DNA from: DASSUW01 sp963730535
GTDB taxonomy: Bacteria; Actinomycetota; Thermoleophilia; Solirubrobacterales; Solirubrobacteraceae
Direction: 5' to 3'
NCBI GenBank assembly: GCA_963730535.1
Contig: CAVSRU010000007.1
Span: 310,001 to 374,000, forward strand
DNA length: 64,000 nucleotides
Position 1 is the stretch's first letter; each line of letters opens with the position of its first letter. Of the stretch, positions 1 through 7,964 are shown one piece after another. The translations under genes and the position numbers were made by a program. A model generated the notes under the pieces. That model was given only the letters and a program-made list of their open reading frames with translations. It was not told where the DNA came from and searched no databases.

Positions 1-736
1 GCCGCTGGAACAGCTCGACGACGGCGGGGGCGGCGCTCGGACCCTCACCGAGCACCTCTGCCTGCCGCCCTCGACCCTCCGGGACCACGAGCCGCACGAG
101 CTCGAGCCGCGCGTCGCGCCGCGCCGGCTCGCGGCGCTCGACCGGCTTGCGCCGCGCGCGCAGCTTGGCCGGCACCGACGGATAGCGCGGCAGGTTGATC
201 CCCTCCTTGACCGTGACCACGGCCGGCAGCGGGACGCGGTACACGTCGCGCGCCGAGCCGGACTCCTGCTCGCCCCGTAGCTCACCGTCTTCGACCGCCA
301 GCGCCTTCAGCCCCGTCACGCACGGGCGCCCGAGCGCGTGGGCGACGCGGATCCCGACCTGGTAGCCGCCCGCGTCCGCCGACTCGTTGCCGAAGATCAC
401 CAGGTCCGGCGCCTCGGCCTCGATCACGTCGGCGAGTGCCGCGGCGGTCGACTCCGGGTCCCAGTCGCTGCCGTCGGTTTCGAGCAGGATCGCGCGGTCG
501 GCGCCGTTTGCGAGCGCGTCGCGCAGCTGCTCCTCGGCCTCGGGCGGACCGAGTGTGACCACCGTGACGGAACCGCCGTGGGTCTCGACGAGCCGCACCG
601 CCTCCTCGACCCCGCACTCCTCGTGCGGGCTGACGGTGAAGCCCAAGTGGCGCGTCTCGATCCCGCGTTCGTCAGCCGTGAGCACCATCTTGCCGCCGGT
701 CAGCGGCACGCGCTTGACGCAGACGAGGACGTCCAT
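1..736 (-). CDS. etfB: Electron transfer flavoprotein beta subunit (EtfB family), 3' part cut by window edge
   Basis: The reverse strand reads a protein starting MDVLVCVKRVPLTGGKM, the typical EtfB start, followed by an FGNESADAGG-type segment and a central VVTVKEGINLPRYPS segment that matches the ETF beta signature region. EtfB pairs with EtfA to form the soluble flavoprotein that takes electrons from flavin dehydrogenases and passes them to ETF:quinone oxidoreductase. The start ATG overlaps the stop of the upstream dimethylglycine dehydrogenase-like gene (TGATG), so the two are translationally coupled. This points to the flavoenzyme as the electron donor. The C-terminus, and presumably etfA, lie left of the window. 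Assignment to the family is strong; the specific donor is inferred from the neighbour. Confidence 0.88.
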   Translation of the reverse strand, partial: MDVLVCVKRVPLTGGKMVLTADERGIETRHLGFTVSPHEECGVEEAVRLVETHGGSVTVVTLGPPEAEEQLRDALANGADRAILLETDGSDWDPESTAAALADVIEAEAPDLVIFGNESADAGGYQVGIRVAHALGRPCVTGLKALAVEDGELRGEQESGSARDVYRVPLPAVVTVKEGINLPRYPSVPAKLRARRKPVERREPARRDARLELVRLVVPEGRGRQAEVLGEGPSAAPAVVELFQR

Positions 737-3240
737 CACGAGCGGATGCGGCTGTTGTCGGGGTCGAAGATCGGCGTCGAGCCGGCGACCGCGACCGTGA
801 CCGGGTAGCGCTCGTTCATGTACTCCACCGCCAGCTCCCGGCCCTCGACCGCGTGCTCGGGCGGCACGTAGGCCATCAGCACGTACTTGCCGACCGACGG
901 CGCCGACCCGGCCGTGGTGACGAACGAGCGGCGCCCCTTGGCGTCGACGAGCGGTTCGCCGTCGCGGGTCACGATCGGCTCGCGCCCGAGCATGTAGCGC
1001 TTGGCGCCCGACGACGACGTGTGGTCGTCGACGGTCAGCGTGCACATCAGCGCTGCCGGATCCTCCGAGCGGTGCCGCACATGCGCGTCCCGCCCGACGA
1101 AGTCCTGGTCCTTGACCTTCCCCCACGCCATGTCGGCCTCGACGACGTCGTACTCCGCGTCGAGCTCGAAGCCGAACGCGCGGTAGCCCTTCTCGATCCG
1201 CCCCGTGGTCCCGTACACCCCGATGCCGGCGGGGATGAGCCCGTGCGGCTCGCCCGCCTCCCACACCATGTCCCACAGCCGAGCACCCTGCTCGATCGGC
1301 ACGTGGAGCTCCCACCCGAGGTCGCCGACGTAGGAGATGCGCAGGGCGAGCACCTGGAGCGGCCCGATCTCGATGAACCGGCAGCGGGCGAAGGGGAAGC
1401 CCTCGTGCGAGACGTCGTCGCCCGTGAGGCTCGAGAGGATGTCGCGGGCGCGCGGGCCCCACAGCCCGAGCGTCGTCCACGCGCCCGTGAGATCGGTCAC
1501 GACGGCGCCGTCCCCGTTGTCCCGGAACCACTTGAGGTCCGCCATCCCGTGCAGGCCTCCGGTGACCACCCGGAAGCGATCGTGCTCCAGCCGCAGGATC
1601 GTGAGGTCGGAGCGAAAGCCGCCGCCGGGCGTGAGCAGCGGCGTGTAGACGGCGCGGCCGACAGCCACGTCCATCTGCCGCATCGCCACCCGCTGAACCG
1701 TGTCCAGCGCACCCGCGCCCGCGATGTCGAAGATGCAGAAGGCCGACAAGTCGAACATCGCCGCCCGTTCGCGCATGGCGAGGTGCTCGGCGTTGATGAT
1801 CGGCGACCACCAGCGGGCGTCCCATTCGGCGTCGCGTCCGTTGAGCCCGTACTGCTCCACCAGCGGAGCGTTCGACTCGTACCAGAACGGCCGCTCCCAC
1901 CCCGCGGTCTCGAAGAACATCGCGCCCAGCGCCTCCTCGCGCGCGTGGAACGGTGGCAGCCGCACGCCGCGGTTCGACGCCCACTGCTCGCCGGGGTGGA
2001 CGATCCCGTAGGTCTTGTTGAACCCCTCGGCGGCCCGGGCGCGCACGTTCTCGCGCGTCTTCTGGCAGGGATAGAAGCGCGCGACGTCCGACGACTGGAG
2101 GTCGATCTCCGACTCGCCGTGCGTCATCCACTCGGCCACCGCGCGCCCGACGCCGGGACCCTCCTTGACCCACACGGCAGCCGCCGACCACAGCCCCTTG
2201 ACCTCGGGCGTCTCGCCCAGCAGCGGGAGCCCGTCCGGGGTGAGCGAGAGCAGCCCGTTGATCGCGTACTTGATGCCGACCGACTCGTCGCCGACGATCT
2301 CCGGCATCAGCTCGAGCGCGTGCTCCATCTGGAGCGCGAAGTCGTCCTCGGTGAACGGGAACTCGGTCGGCGAGAGCGCCGACTCCTCGATCGACGGGAT
2401 CTCCTCGGGGTCGTGGAGGATCGGCCGGTGGGCGTAGGAGCCGACCTCGAGCCCGGTGCCGTCCTGGCGCTCGTACATGTTCGTGTCCATGTCGCGGACG
2501 ATCGGGTACTCGATCGCGCGGCTCGTGCCCTCGAAGCGCGGCACCGGGCCGATGTCGATCATCTGGTGGATCGCCGGCGTGAGCGGGATCGCCGCGCCCG
2601 CCATGCGGGCGACCATCGGGCTCCACACGCCGCACGCGATCAGCACGGTGTCCGCCTCGACGTCGCCCGCGGTCGTCTTCACACGCGCGATGCGCCCGTG
2701 CTCGACGTCCATCCCCGTCACCTGCGTATTGGGCACCGTGGTGAGCGCGCCCGCGGCCTGCGCCTCCTCGCGGAACAGCGTGCCCGCCTGGAGCGAGTCG
2801 ACGACGCCCACACCGGGCGAGTAGAAGCCGCCGACGATCACCGACTCGTCGATGAACGGGACGAGCTCGGAGACCTCGGCCGGGGTCACGAGGCTCACCG
2901 GCTCGACACCCCACGCCTTGGCGGACGCCATGCGCCGCCGCAGCTCCTCCATCCGCTCCTCGGTGCGCGCCACCTCGATGCCGCCGCACTCGGTGAAGAC
3001 GCCGAGCTCCTTGTACTGGCGGATGCTGTCGAGCGTCAGCGCCGTCATCTCGCGCGAGTGGTCGACCGGGAAGATGAAGTTGGAGGCGTGGCCGGTCGAG
3101 CCGCCCGGGTTGGGGAGCGGCCCCTGGTCGAGCTGGACGATGTCGGTCCAGCCCAGGCGCGCCAGGTGGCCGACCAGCGAGTTCCCCACGATGCCCGCGC
3201 CGATCACGACGACGCGCGCGCTACCCGGCAGGCGGCTCAT
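736..3240 (-). CDS. Dimethylglycine/sarcosine dehydrogenase-like FAD- and folate-binding protein
   Basis: This 834-residue protein has an N-terminal Rossmann FAD motif (VVVIGAGIVGNSL, residues 10-22) and a DAO-type oxidoreductase domain to about residue 380. A GcvT-like folate-binding domain follows (about 430-710), then a GcvT C-terminal domain. The length matches dimethylglycine dehydrogenases and oxidases. The GSTGHAS segment places His51 where mammalian DMGDH carries its covalently FAD-linked histidine, by motif comparison. It probably demethylates dimethylglycine, and perhaps sarcosine, producing 5,10-methylene-THF. Coupling to etfB favours a dehydrogenase over an oxidase. The ATG at 3240 begins directly before the Rossmann motif. 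A longer in-frame reading to 3819 is a shadow of the neighbouring gene. A TGATATATCA palindrome lies 6 bp upstream of the start. Confidence 0.85.
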   Translation of the reverse strand: MSRLPGSARVVVIGAGIVGNSLVGHLARLGWTDIVQLDQGPLPNPGGSTGHASNFIFPVDHSREMTALTLDSIRQYKELGVFTECGGIEVARTEERMEELRRRMASAKAWGVEPVSLVTPAEVSELVPFIDESVIVGGFYSPGVGVVDSLQAGTLFREEAQAAGALTTVPNTQVTGMDVEHGRIARVKTTAGDVEADTVLIACGVWSPMVARMAGAAIPLTPAIHQMIDIGPVPRFEGTSRAIEYPIVRDMDTNMYERQDGTGLEVGSYAHRPILHDPEEIPSIEESALSPTEFPFTEDDFALQMEHALELMPEIVGDESVGIKYAINGLLSLTPDGLPLLGETPEVKGLWSAAAVWVKEGPGVGRAVAEWMTHGESEIDLQSSDVARFYPCQKTRENVRARAAEGFNKTYGIVHPGEQWASNRGVRLPPFHAREEALGAMFFETAGWERPFWYESNAPLVEQYGLNGRDAEWDARWWSPIINAEHLAMRERAAMFDLSAFCIFDIAGAGALDTVQRVAMRQMDVAVGRAVYTPLLTPGGGFRSDLTILRLEHDRFRVVTGGLHGMADLKWFRDNGDGAVVTDLTGAWTTLGLWGPRARDILSSLTGDDVSHEGFPFARCRFIEIGPLQVLALRISYVGDLGWELHVPIEQGARLWDMVWEAGEPHGLIPAGIGVYGTTGRIEKGYRAFGFELDAEYDVVEADMAWGKVKDQDFVGRDAHVRHRSEDPAALMCTLTVDDHTSSSGAKRYMLGREPIVTRDGEPLVDAKGRRSFVTTAGSAPSVGKYVLMAYVPPEHAVEGRELAVEYMNERYPVTVAVAGSTPIFDPDNSRIRS

Positions 3241-3246
3241 CGGTTC

Positions 3247-3256
3247 TGATATATCA
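3247..3256. promoter_or_regulatory. TGATATATCA palindrome, putative operator upstream of the dehydrogenase-etfB unit
   Basis: Perfect 10-bp palindrome six bases upstream of the dehydrogenase start and overlapping the stop codon of the DUF1638 gene. Near-identical copies lie at 11159, 14760 and 14861, all at transcription-unit starts of the same pathway. An AT-only core is conspicuous in this G+C-rich sequence. The cognate factor is not shown by the sequence; the GntR regulator at 9412 is my first candidate. Confidence 0.6.
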
Positions 3257-3889
3257 CACGCCGAGGAGGTCGAGCAACTGGCGCTCGAGGGCCTCCTCGC
3301 CGACCTCGCGGACCTCGAGCGGGAGGCCGAGGTGGGCGGCGGCGCGCTCGGCGGCGCGCTGGGTCGCGGCCGTCGGGCGCTGGGCGAGCCAGAGCACGCG
3401 CGTGTAGTGGCCGAAGTACGCGTCGCGCAGCTCCGGGTGGCGGTCGAGCCCGAGCTCGCGCAGCACGGTGTACTCGAAGGTGCGGGCGAGGAAATCGGTG
3501 AGGAAGTAGGTGCCGGGCTCCTCCTCCAGGGCCGCCTCGACCTCGGGCGCGGCGAGCACGTCGTAGCAGTGCGCGCCCGGCAGGCGGCGCACGCCGAGCT
3601 CGTCGAGGGCGCCGTAGGTGCCGCAGTCGGCGTACGCCACGGCGTCGACGTCCCCGGCCTCGAGCGCGGCCTTGACCGCAGGCGCGATCTGCTCGGGCCG
3701 GTTGTGCAGCAGCGCCGGCAGCGGCACCACCTCGACGTCGAGGCCGCGGCGGCGGGCGACGGCCTGGACGTGCACGGCGAGGGCTCCGCAGGCGATAACT
3801 TTGTTCCTCCGCGGGGCATCCGGCCCCGCGGTCTGATGCGGTCGGACGGCGTCCGGCCGTCCGTAACTGGTCGGCTTCGCCTCCCTCAT
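3254..3889 (-). CDS. DUF1638 family protein of the methylamine/betaine corrinoid cluster
   Basis: 211 residues. From about residue 30 (VIACGALAVHV) it matches the DUF1638 pattern, including a conserved YADCGTYG segment near the middle. DUF1638 genes are known companions of MttB-superfamily methyltransferases and RamA, but to my knowledge no biochemical role is established. The start ATG overlaps the ramA-like stop (ATGA), so it is in the same operon. About 29 residues precede the expected family start, where no in-frame ATG, GTG or TTG exists, although a GGAGG lies just upstream of the conserved part. This extension coincides with two perfect hairpins. The true translation start is therefore less certain than the identity. 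Confidence 0.75.
   Translation of the reverse strand: MREAKPTSYGRPDAVRPHQTAGPDAPRRNKVIACGALAVHVQAVARRRGLDVEVVPLPALLHNRPEQIAPAVKAALEAGDVDAVAYADCGTYGALDELGVRRLPGAHCYDVLAAPEVEAALEEEPGTYFLTDFLARTFEYTVLRELGLDRHPELRDAYFGHYTRVLWLAQRPTAATQRAAERAAAHLGLPLEVREVGEEALERQLLDLLGV
3809..3863. repeat. Two adjacent perfect G+C hairpins at the ramA/DUF1638 junction
   Basis: The first hairpin has arms CCGCGGGGC (3809-3817) and GCCCCGCGG (3823-3831) around a 5-base loop. The second has arms CGGACGGC (3843-3850) and GCCGTCCG (3856-3863), also with a 5-base loop. They lie in the N-terminal extension of the DUF1638 reading frame. They may be an mRNA processing or attenuation element, or may only reflect G+C bias. 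Confidence 0.5.
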
Positions 3890-5682
3890 CCGGGGAAGGC
3901 CAGCTGGTCGATGAACGCGTCGTTGAAGTCCTCGCGGCCGGACAGCTCGACGTACTCGACCTCGTCGATGATCGACCGCGCCTCGGCACGCTCGCGGAGG
4001 CTGAGCGCGGCCATCTTGGCGCCCTCGCTCGCCACGTTGCCGGCCGAGATGATCCGCGGCAGCGCGAGCGGCGGCACGAGCCCGATCCGGACCGCACTGG
4101 CCGGCGACAGGTAGGCGCCGAAGCTGCCCGCCAGCAGCACCTGCGAGATGTCGTCGGCCGTGACCCCCATCTCGCGCAGCAGGATGTGCCAGCCGGTGGC
4201 GATCGACGCCTTGGCGAACTGGAGCTCGCGCACGTCGCGCTGCGAGAGGTACACCTTCTCGGACAGCATGAAGACGCGCTCCTCGCCGATCTTCGTCATC
4301 CGCGGATCGTCGGTGAAGCGGCCGGAGTGGTCGAGCAGGCCGGCCTGCACCAGCTCGGCGACGCAGTCGACGAGCCCCGAGCCGCACAGCCCGACCGGCT
4401 CGACGTCGCCGATCACCTCCAGCTCCAGCTCGCCGTCGCGGATCCTCACGCCCTCGATCGCGCCCTCGGCGGCCCGCATCCCGCAGCGGATCTGCGCGGC
4501 CTCGAACGCCGGTCCGGCGGGCGCCGCGGTTGCGAGCACGCGCTCACTCGACCCGAGCGCGATCTCGCTGTTCGTCCCGACGTCGATGAACAGGCGCAGC
4601 CGCCGGTCGCGCGTGAGGCCGGAGGCGAGCATGCCGGCGACGATGTCGCCGCCCACGTAGGCGCCGAGCGACGGGAAGACGACGGCCGGCGCGCGCGGAT
4701 GCACGGCGACGCCGAAGTCGGCGGCCAGCGCGGGCGGCAGGTCGTGGGCGGCGACGATGAACGGCGCCATCGAGAGCGGCTCGGGGTCGATCCCGAGCGC
4801 CATCTGGATCATGGTCACGTTGCCGACGACGACGATCTCGTACACGTCGGTCGGCGCGACGTCCGCCTCCTCGCACACCTCGCGCGCGAGCTGGGCCAGC
4901 GTCTCGTGCGCGCGCGCCTCGAGCGCGCCGAGCGCGGCGTCGTCGAGCATCGTGGCCGACACGCGCGAGATGACGTCGGCGCCGTACGGCTGCTGGCGGT
5001 TGAGCATCGACGCCACGGCGGCCGGCGTCCCGGTCTCGAGGTCGAGGAGCGTGGCGACCACCGTCGTGGTCCCGAGGTCGAAGGCGATCGCGTAGCGGCG
5101 CGACGTCGTGTCCCCCGGCTCGACGGCGACCAGCACCTCGTCGCAGACCACGGCGGTGACGTCGAAGTGCGCCTCGCGCAGAATCGTCCCCAGCTCGCGC
5201 ACCACCGGCAGCTCGACACGCGGCTCGAGGTCCTCGATCCCGTCGAGCACCCGCTGCACATCCGAGCGCTGGTCCTCGAGCGACGGCTCGTCGAGCACGA
5301 GGTGGCGCTTCTGGACCGACGGGCGCAGGATCACGTGGCGGCCGACGCCGACCAGCGCCGCCTTCGGTCGCGTCTGGAGCGGCGGCACGTGCACCACGAG
5401 GTCCTCGAGGGCGGGCGCCCGGCAGGCGAGCCGCCAGCCCTCGCGCAGCTCGTCGGGGGAGAACGCCCGCGGGTCGACGGGGCTGACCGCCACCTCCCCC
5501 TCGTCGACTCTCACCTTGCACTTCTTGCACGTCCCGTGGCCGCCGCAGGTGGAGTCGATCGCCACCCCGTTCCAGCTCGCCGCGTCGAAGATCGCGGTGC
5601 CGCTCGGCACCCGCACGTCTGCGCCGTCCGGCTCGAAGCGCAGGTGGACCCGCTGCGCGCCGTCCACGGCGGACGCCGTCAC
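3886..5682 (-). CDS. RamA-like corrinoid protein reductive activator (2Fe-2S domain plus DUF4445 ASKHA domain)
   Basis: 598 residues. The N-terminal 95 residues form a ferredoxin fold with Cys46, Cys52, Cys55 and Cys87 in plant-type spacing (C-x5-C-x2-C-x31-C). The rest is an ASKHA-like ATPase domain, with AIAFDLGTTTVVATLLD as a phosphate-binding motif. This is the RamA/RACo/DUF4445 architecture. Such proteins use ATP to reduce adventitiously oxidised Co(II) corrinoid back to Co(I), rescuing methyl-transfer cycles. The partner here would be the corrinoid protein encoded two genes upstream. The GTG start overlaps the preceding stop (GTGA) and leaves no gap in the operon. RamA proper uses 4Fe-4S clusters; this one resembles the single 2Fe-2S bacterial type. 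Confidence 0.85.
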   Translation of the reverse strand: MTASAVDGAQRVHLRFEPDGADVRVPSGTAIFDAASWNGVAIDSTCGGHGTCKKCKVRVDEGEVAVSPVDPRAFSPDELREGWRLACRAPALEDLVVHVPPLQTRPKAALVGVGRHVILRPSVQKRHLVLDEPSLEDQRSDVQRVLDGIEDLEPRVELPVVRELGTILREAHFDVTAVVCDEVLVAVEPGDTTSRRYAIAFDLGTTTVVATLLDLETGTPAAVASMLNRQQPYGADVISRVSATMLDDAALGALEARAHETLAQLAREVCEEADVAPTDVYEIVVVGNVTMIQMALGIDPEPLSMAPFIVAAHDLPPALAADFGVAVHPRAPAVVFPSLGAYVGGDIVAGMLASGLTRDRRLRLFIDVGTNSEIALGSSERVLATAAPAGPAFEAAQIRCGMRAAEGAIEGVRIRDGELELEVIGDVEPVGLCGSGLVDCVAELVQAGLLDHSGRFTDDPRMTKIGEERVFMLSEKVYLSQRDVRELQFAKASIATGWHILLREMGVTADDISQVLLAGSFGAYLSPASAVRIGLVPPLALPRIISAGNVASEGAKMAALSLRERAEARSIIDEVEYVELSGREDFNDAFIDQLAFPG

Positions 5683-6539
5683 GACGCCGCCGCGGCCGCC
5701 TGGCGAGCTCGGTGCGCGGCGATCCAGCTCGCGCCCCACGCGTCGTGTCCGAGGAGGAGGTCGGCGGCGCGCACGCTCTCCACGCACACGGGGGCCGTGC
5801 TCATGATCGCGCTCGTCAGCCCGGCGGCCATCGCCATCGGCAGGAACGCGGCATTGAGCACGTGCCGCTGGGGCAGCCCGAACGACACGTTCGACGCGCC
5901 CAGTGACATGTTCACGCCCAGCTCGTCGCGGATCAGCGAGATCGTCTCGAGCGTCGTCGTCACCGCCTCGGTGTCGGCGCCGACGGTCATGGCCAGCGGG
6001 TCGATGATGACGTCCTCGGGCCCGATCCCGTGGTCGCCGGCGGCGGAGACGATCTTGCGCGCGATCTCCAGCCGCTGCTGGGGCGTCTCGGGGATGCCGG
6101 TCTCGTCGTTGGCGAGCCCGATCACCGCCGCCCCGTGCCGCGCGACCAGCGGCAGGATCTCCTCCAGCCGCTCGTCCTCGCCGGTCACCGAGTTGACGAG
6201 CGGCTTGCCCTCGTACACCGCGAGCCCGGCCTCCAGCGCCTCGATCACCGACGAGTCGATGCAGATCGGGATGTCGGCCTCCGCCTGCACGGTGGCCAGC
6301 ATCTTGGCCAGCAGCTCGGCCTCGTCGACGAGCGGGATGCCGGCGTTGACGTCGACCATGTCGGCGCCGGCCTCGACCTGCTCGCGCGTGTCGGCCCCGA
6401 CGGTCCCGAGGTCACCGTTGCGCAGCTCCTCGGCCAGCCGTTTGCGGCCGGTCGGGTTGATGCGCTCGCCGATGATGCAGAACGGGTGCCCGGCACCGAT
6501 CGTGACGGTCTTGCTGCGCCCGCTGAGGATCGTGTCCAT
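5679..6539 (-). CDS. mtgA: Methylcorrinoid:tetrahydrofolate methyltransferase (MtgA/MeTr-like, pterin-binding)
   Basis: 286 residues of pterin-binding TIM-barrel type, close in length to the MeTr/MtgA family. Visible family features are GERINPTGRK near the start (residues 24-33), a DMVDVNAG strand and a GASNVSFGLP loop late in the barrel. It should move the methyl group from the methylated corrinoid protein to tetrahydrofolate, giving 5-methyl-THF. The gene sits between the corrinoid protein (stop/start overlap TGATG) and the ramA-like gene, exactly the set expected for a three-component methyltransferase. It is too short to be MetH and lacks other MetH domains. The mtgA name follows the glycine betaine system and is an inference from context. 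Confidence 0.82.
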   Translation of the reverse strand: MDTILSGRSKTVTIGAGHPFCIIGERINPTGRKRLAEELRNGDLGTVGADTREQVEAGADMVDVNAGIPLVDEAELLAKMLATVQAEADIPICIDSSVIEALEAGLAVYEGKPLVNSVTGEDERLEEILPLVARHGAAVIGLANDETGIPETPQQRLEIARKIVSAAGDHGIGPEDVIIDPLAMTVGADTEAVTTTLETISLIRDELGVNMSLGASNVSFGLPQRHVLNAAFLPMAMAAGLTSAIMSTAPVCVESVRAADLLLGHDAWGASWIAAHRARQAAAAAS

Positions 6540-7204
6540 CAGGCCGGCACCATCTCGCGGCGCTGCTCGATCAGCTGCTTGGCCTTCTTGACGGCCGACG
6601 AGGCGTCGGCGGAGTAGCCGTCGGCCCCCACCGCGTCCGCGTACTCCTGGGTGACCGGGGCGCCGCCGACCATGACGATCACCTTGTCGCGGATGCCGGC
6701 CTTCTGGAGCGCGTTGATGTTGGCCTTGAACATCGGCATCGTCGTCGTCAGGAAGGCGGAGAAGCCGACCACGTCGGGCTGGTGCTCGTTGATCTGCTCG
6801 ACGAAGCGCTCGGGCGGGACGTTGACGCCGAGGTCGATGACCTCGAAGCCCGCGCCCTCGAGCATGATGTTGCAGAGGTTCTTGCCGATGTCGTGCACGT
6901 CGCCCTTCACGGTGCCCATGAGGAACGTGCCGATCGGCTTCGTCCCGGTCTCGGCGAGCAACGGGCGCAGGATGTCGAGCGCGCCCTGCATCGCGCGGGC
7001 GGCGATCAGCATCTCGGGCACGAAGTAGTCACCGCGCTCGAACCGGGCGCCCACCTCCTCGAGCGACGGGATCAGCGCGTCGTAGAGCATGCGCTCGGGC
7101 TCGAGGTCCGCGGCCAGCCCCTGCTCCACCCCGTCCTTGACCACGGGCGCGTTGCCGACAAGCGTCTCGTCGTAGAGGAGTTGCAGGATCTCGTCGTGGG
7201 TCAT
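6539..7204 (-). CDS. mtgC: Corrinoid (methyl carrier) protein, MtgC/MttC-like
   Basis: 221 residues with a helical B12-binding cap (about 1-85) and a B12-binding Rossmann domain (about 90-215). The cobalt ligand motif DVHDIGKN is present at residues 102-109, with His104 as the expected lower axial ligand, followed by GVNVPPERFVE. The protein would shuttle a methyl group from the MttB-like enzyme to the THF methyltransferase. It is translated from an ATG overlapping the iclR stop (ATGA) and is followed directly by mtgA. A longer upstream reading is a shadow. Substrate is inferred from the cluster; the fold and role are clear. Confidence 0.87.
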   Translation of the reverse strand: MTHDEILQLLYDETLVGNAPVVKDGVEQGLAADLEPERMLYDALIPSLEEVGARFERGDYFVPEMLIAARAMQGALDILRPLLAETGTKPIGTFLMGTVKGDVHDIGKNLCNIMLEGAGFEVIDLGVNVPPERFVEQINEHQPDVVGFSAFLTTTMPMFKANINALQKAGIRDKVIVMVGGAPVTQEYADAVGADGYSADASSAVKKAKQLIEQRREMVPA

Positions 7205-7944
7205 GCGGCGTCTGCTCCCATGTCGTGACCAAGCGCCCGCGCCTCCTGGATCAGGATCGGGCGCACTTCGGCGATCCGCTGCGCGTCCAGGCGCAGCGTG
7301 GGGCCGGAGATCGACAGCGCGGCGAACGCGTGCCCGCCGGCCCCGAATACGGGGGCGGCGACCCCGGTGAGCCCGACCTCGAGCTCGTCCATCGCGGTGG
7401 CGTAGCCGTCCCGGCGCACCCGCGCGACCTCGGCGGCGAACCGGTCGGGGTCGGCGATCGTCGCGGGCGTGAGCGGATCCAGCGCCCCAGGCTCGACGCC
7501 GCTGAACGCGACCAGGACCTTGCCGACGGCCGTGCAGTGATACGGCACGCGGCGACCGACCCACTGGCCGGTACCGAGGAAGTGCCGGCTCTCGACCTGC
7601 GCGAGGTGCTCGACCCCGAGCGGCCCGGGGACCGCGAGGTTGATCGTCTCCCCGCTCGCCGCCGCCAGCACGTCCATGCGCGGCTGCGAGAGCTCGACCA
7701 GCTGGCCGCGATAGGCGAAGCGCCGCACGACCGGCCCCGGCTCGAAGCTCCCGCGACGACCGTTCTGCTGGATCAGGCCCTGGCGCTCGAGCGCACCGAG
7801 GAGTCGCGACGCCGTGCTCTTGGGCAGCGCCGCCTCGCCGGCCAGCTCGGCCAGCGGCCGTGGCCGCTCGGCCTCGAGGACGAGCGTCAGCAGCTGTGCA
7901 GCCCGGTCGATGGTCTGCGTCCCCCGTTGGAACTCTTGTTCCAC
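7201..7944 (-). CDS. IclR-family transcriptional regulator
   Basis: 247 residues. The N-terminal winged helix-turn-helix (about 10-70, with LPKSTASRLLGALERQGLI as the recognition region) and C-terminal effector domain (about 85-240, with a YHCTAVGKVLVAF core) are both typical IclR. The GTG at 7944 is the only start that leaves the helix-turn-helix whole. It is the first gene of the minus-strand operon (iclR, corrinoid protein, mtgA, ramA-like, DUF1638). Only 20 bp separate it from the divergent mttB-like gene, so transcripts may be leaderless. A perfect TGGAAC-N4-GTTCCA repeat overlaps its start, suggesting autoregulation. The effector could be betaine or a related metabolite, which is inference. 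Confidence 0.88.
   Translation of the reverse strand: MEQEFQRGTQTIDRAAQLLTLVLEAERPRPLAELAGEAALPKSTASRLLGALERQGLIQQNGRRGSFEPGPVVRRFAYRGQLVELSQPRMDVLAAASGETINLAVPGPLGVEHLAQVESRHFLGTGQWVGRRVPYHCTAVGKVLVAFSGVEPGALDPLTPATIADPDRFAAEVARVRRDGYATAMDELEVGLTGVAAPVFGAGGHAFAALSISGPTLRLDAQRIAEVRPILIQEARALGHDMGADAA
7928..7943. promoter_or_regulatory. Perfect inverted repeat of IclR-operator type at the iclR start
   Basis: TGGAAC-TCTT-GTTCCA, six-base perfect arms, overlaps the first codons of iclR and lies 22 bp from the divergent mttB-like start. IclR-family operators often carry TGGAA...TTCCA half-sites. Binding here could repress both divergent units. A weaker GATATGTT (7949-7956), a 6-of-8 match to the GATATATC core, lies in the same spacer. 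Confidence 0.5.
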
Positions 7945-7964
7945 GCCAGATATGTTACGGCCCC

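Noticed and set aside
736..3819. A 1027-codon open frame covering the dehydrogenase gene
   Set aside because: The first 190 codons are a shadow of the DUF1638 gene in another frame; the family N-terminus with the FAD motif begins at 3240.
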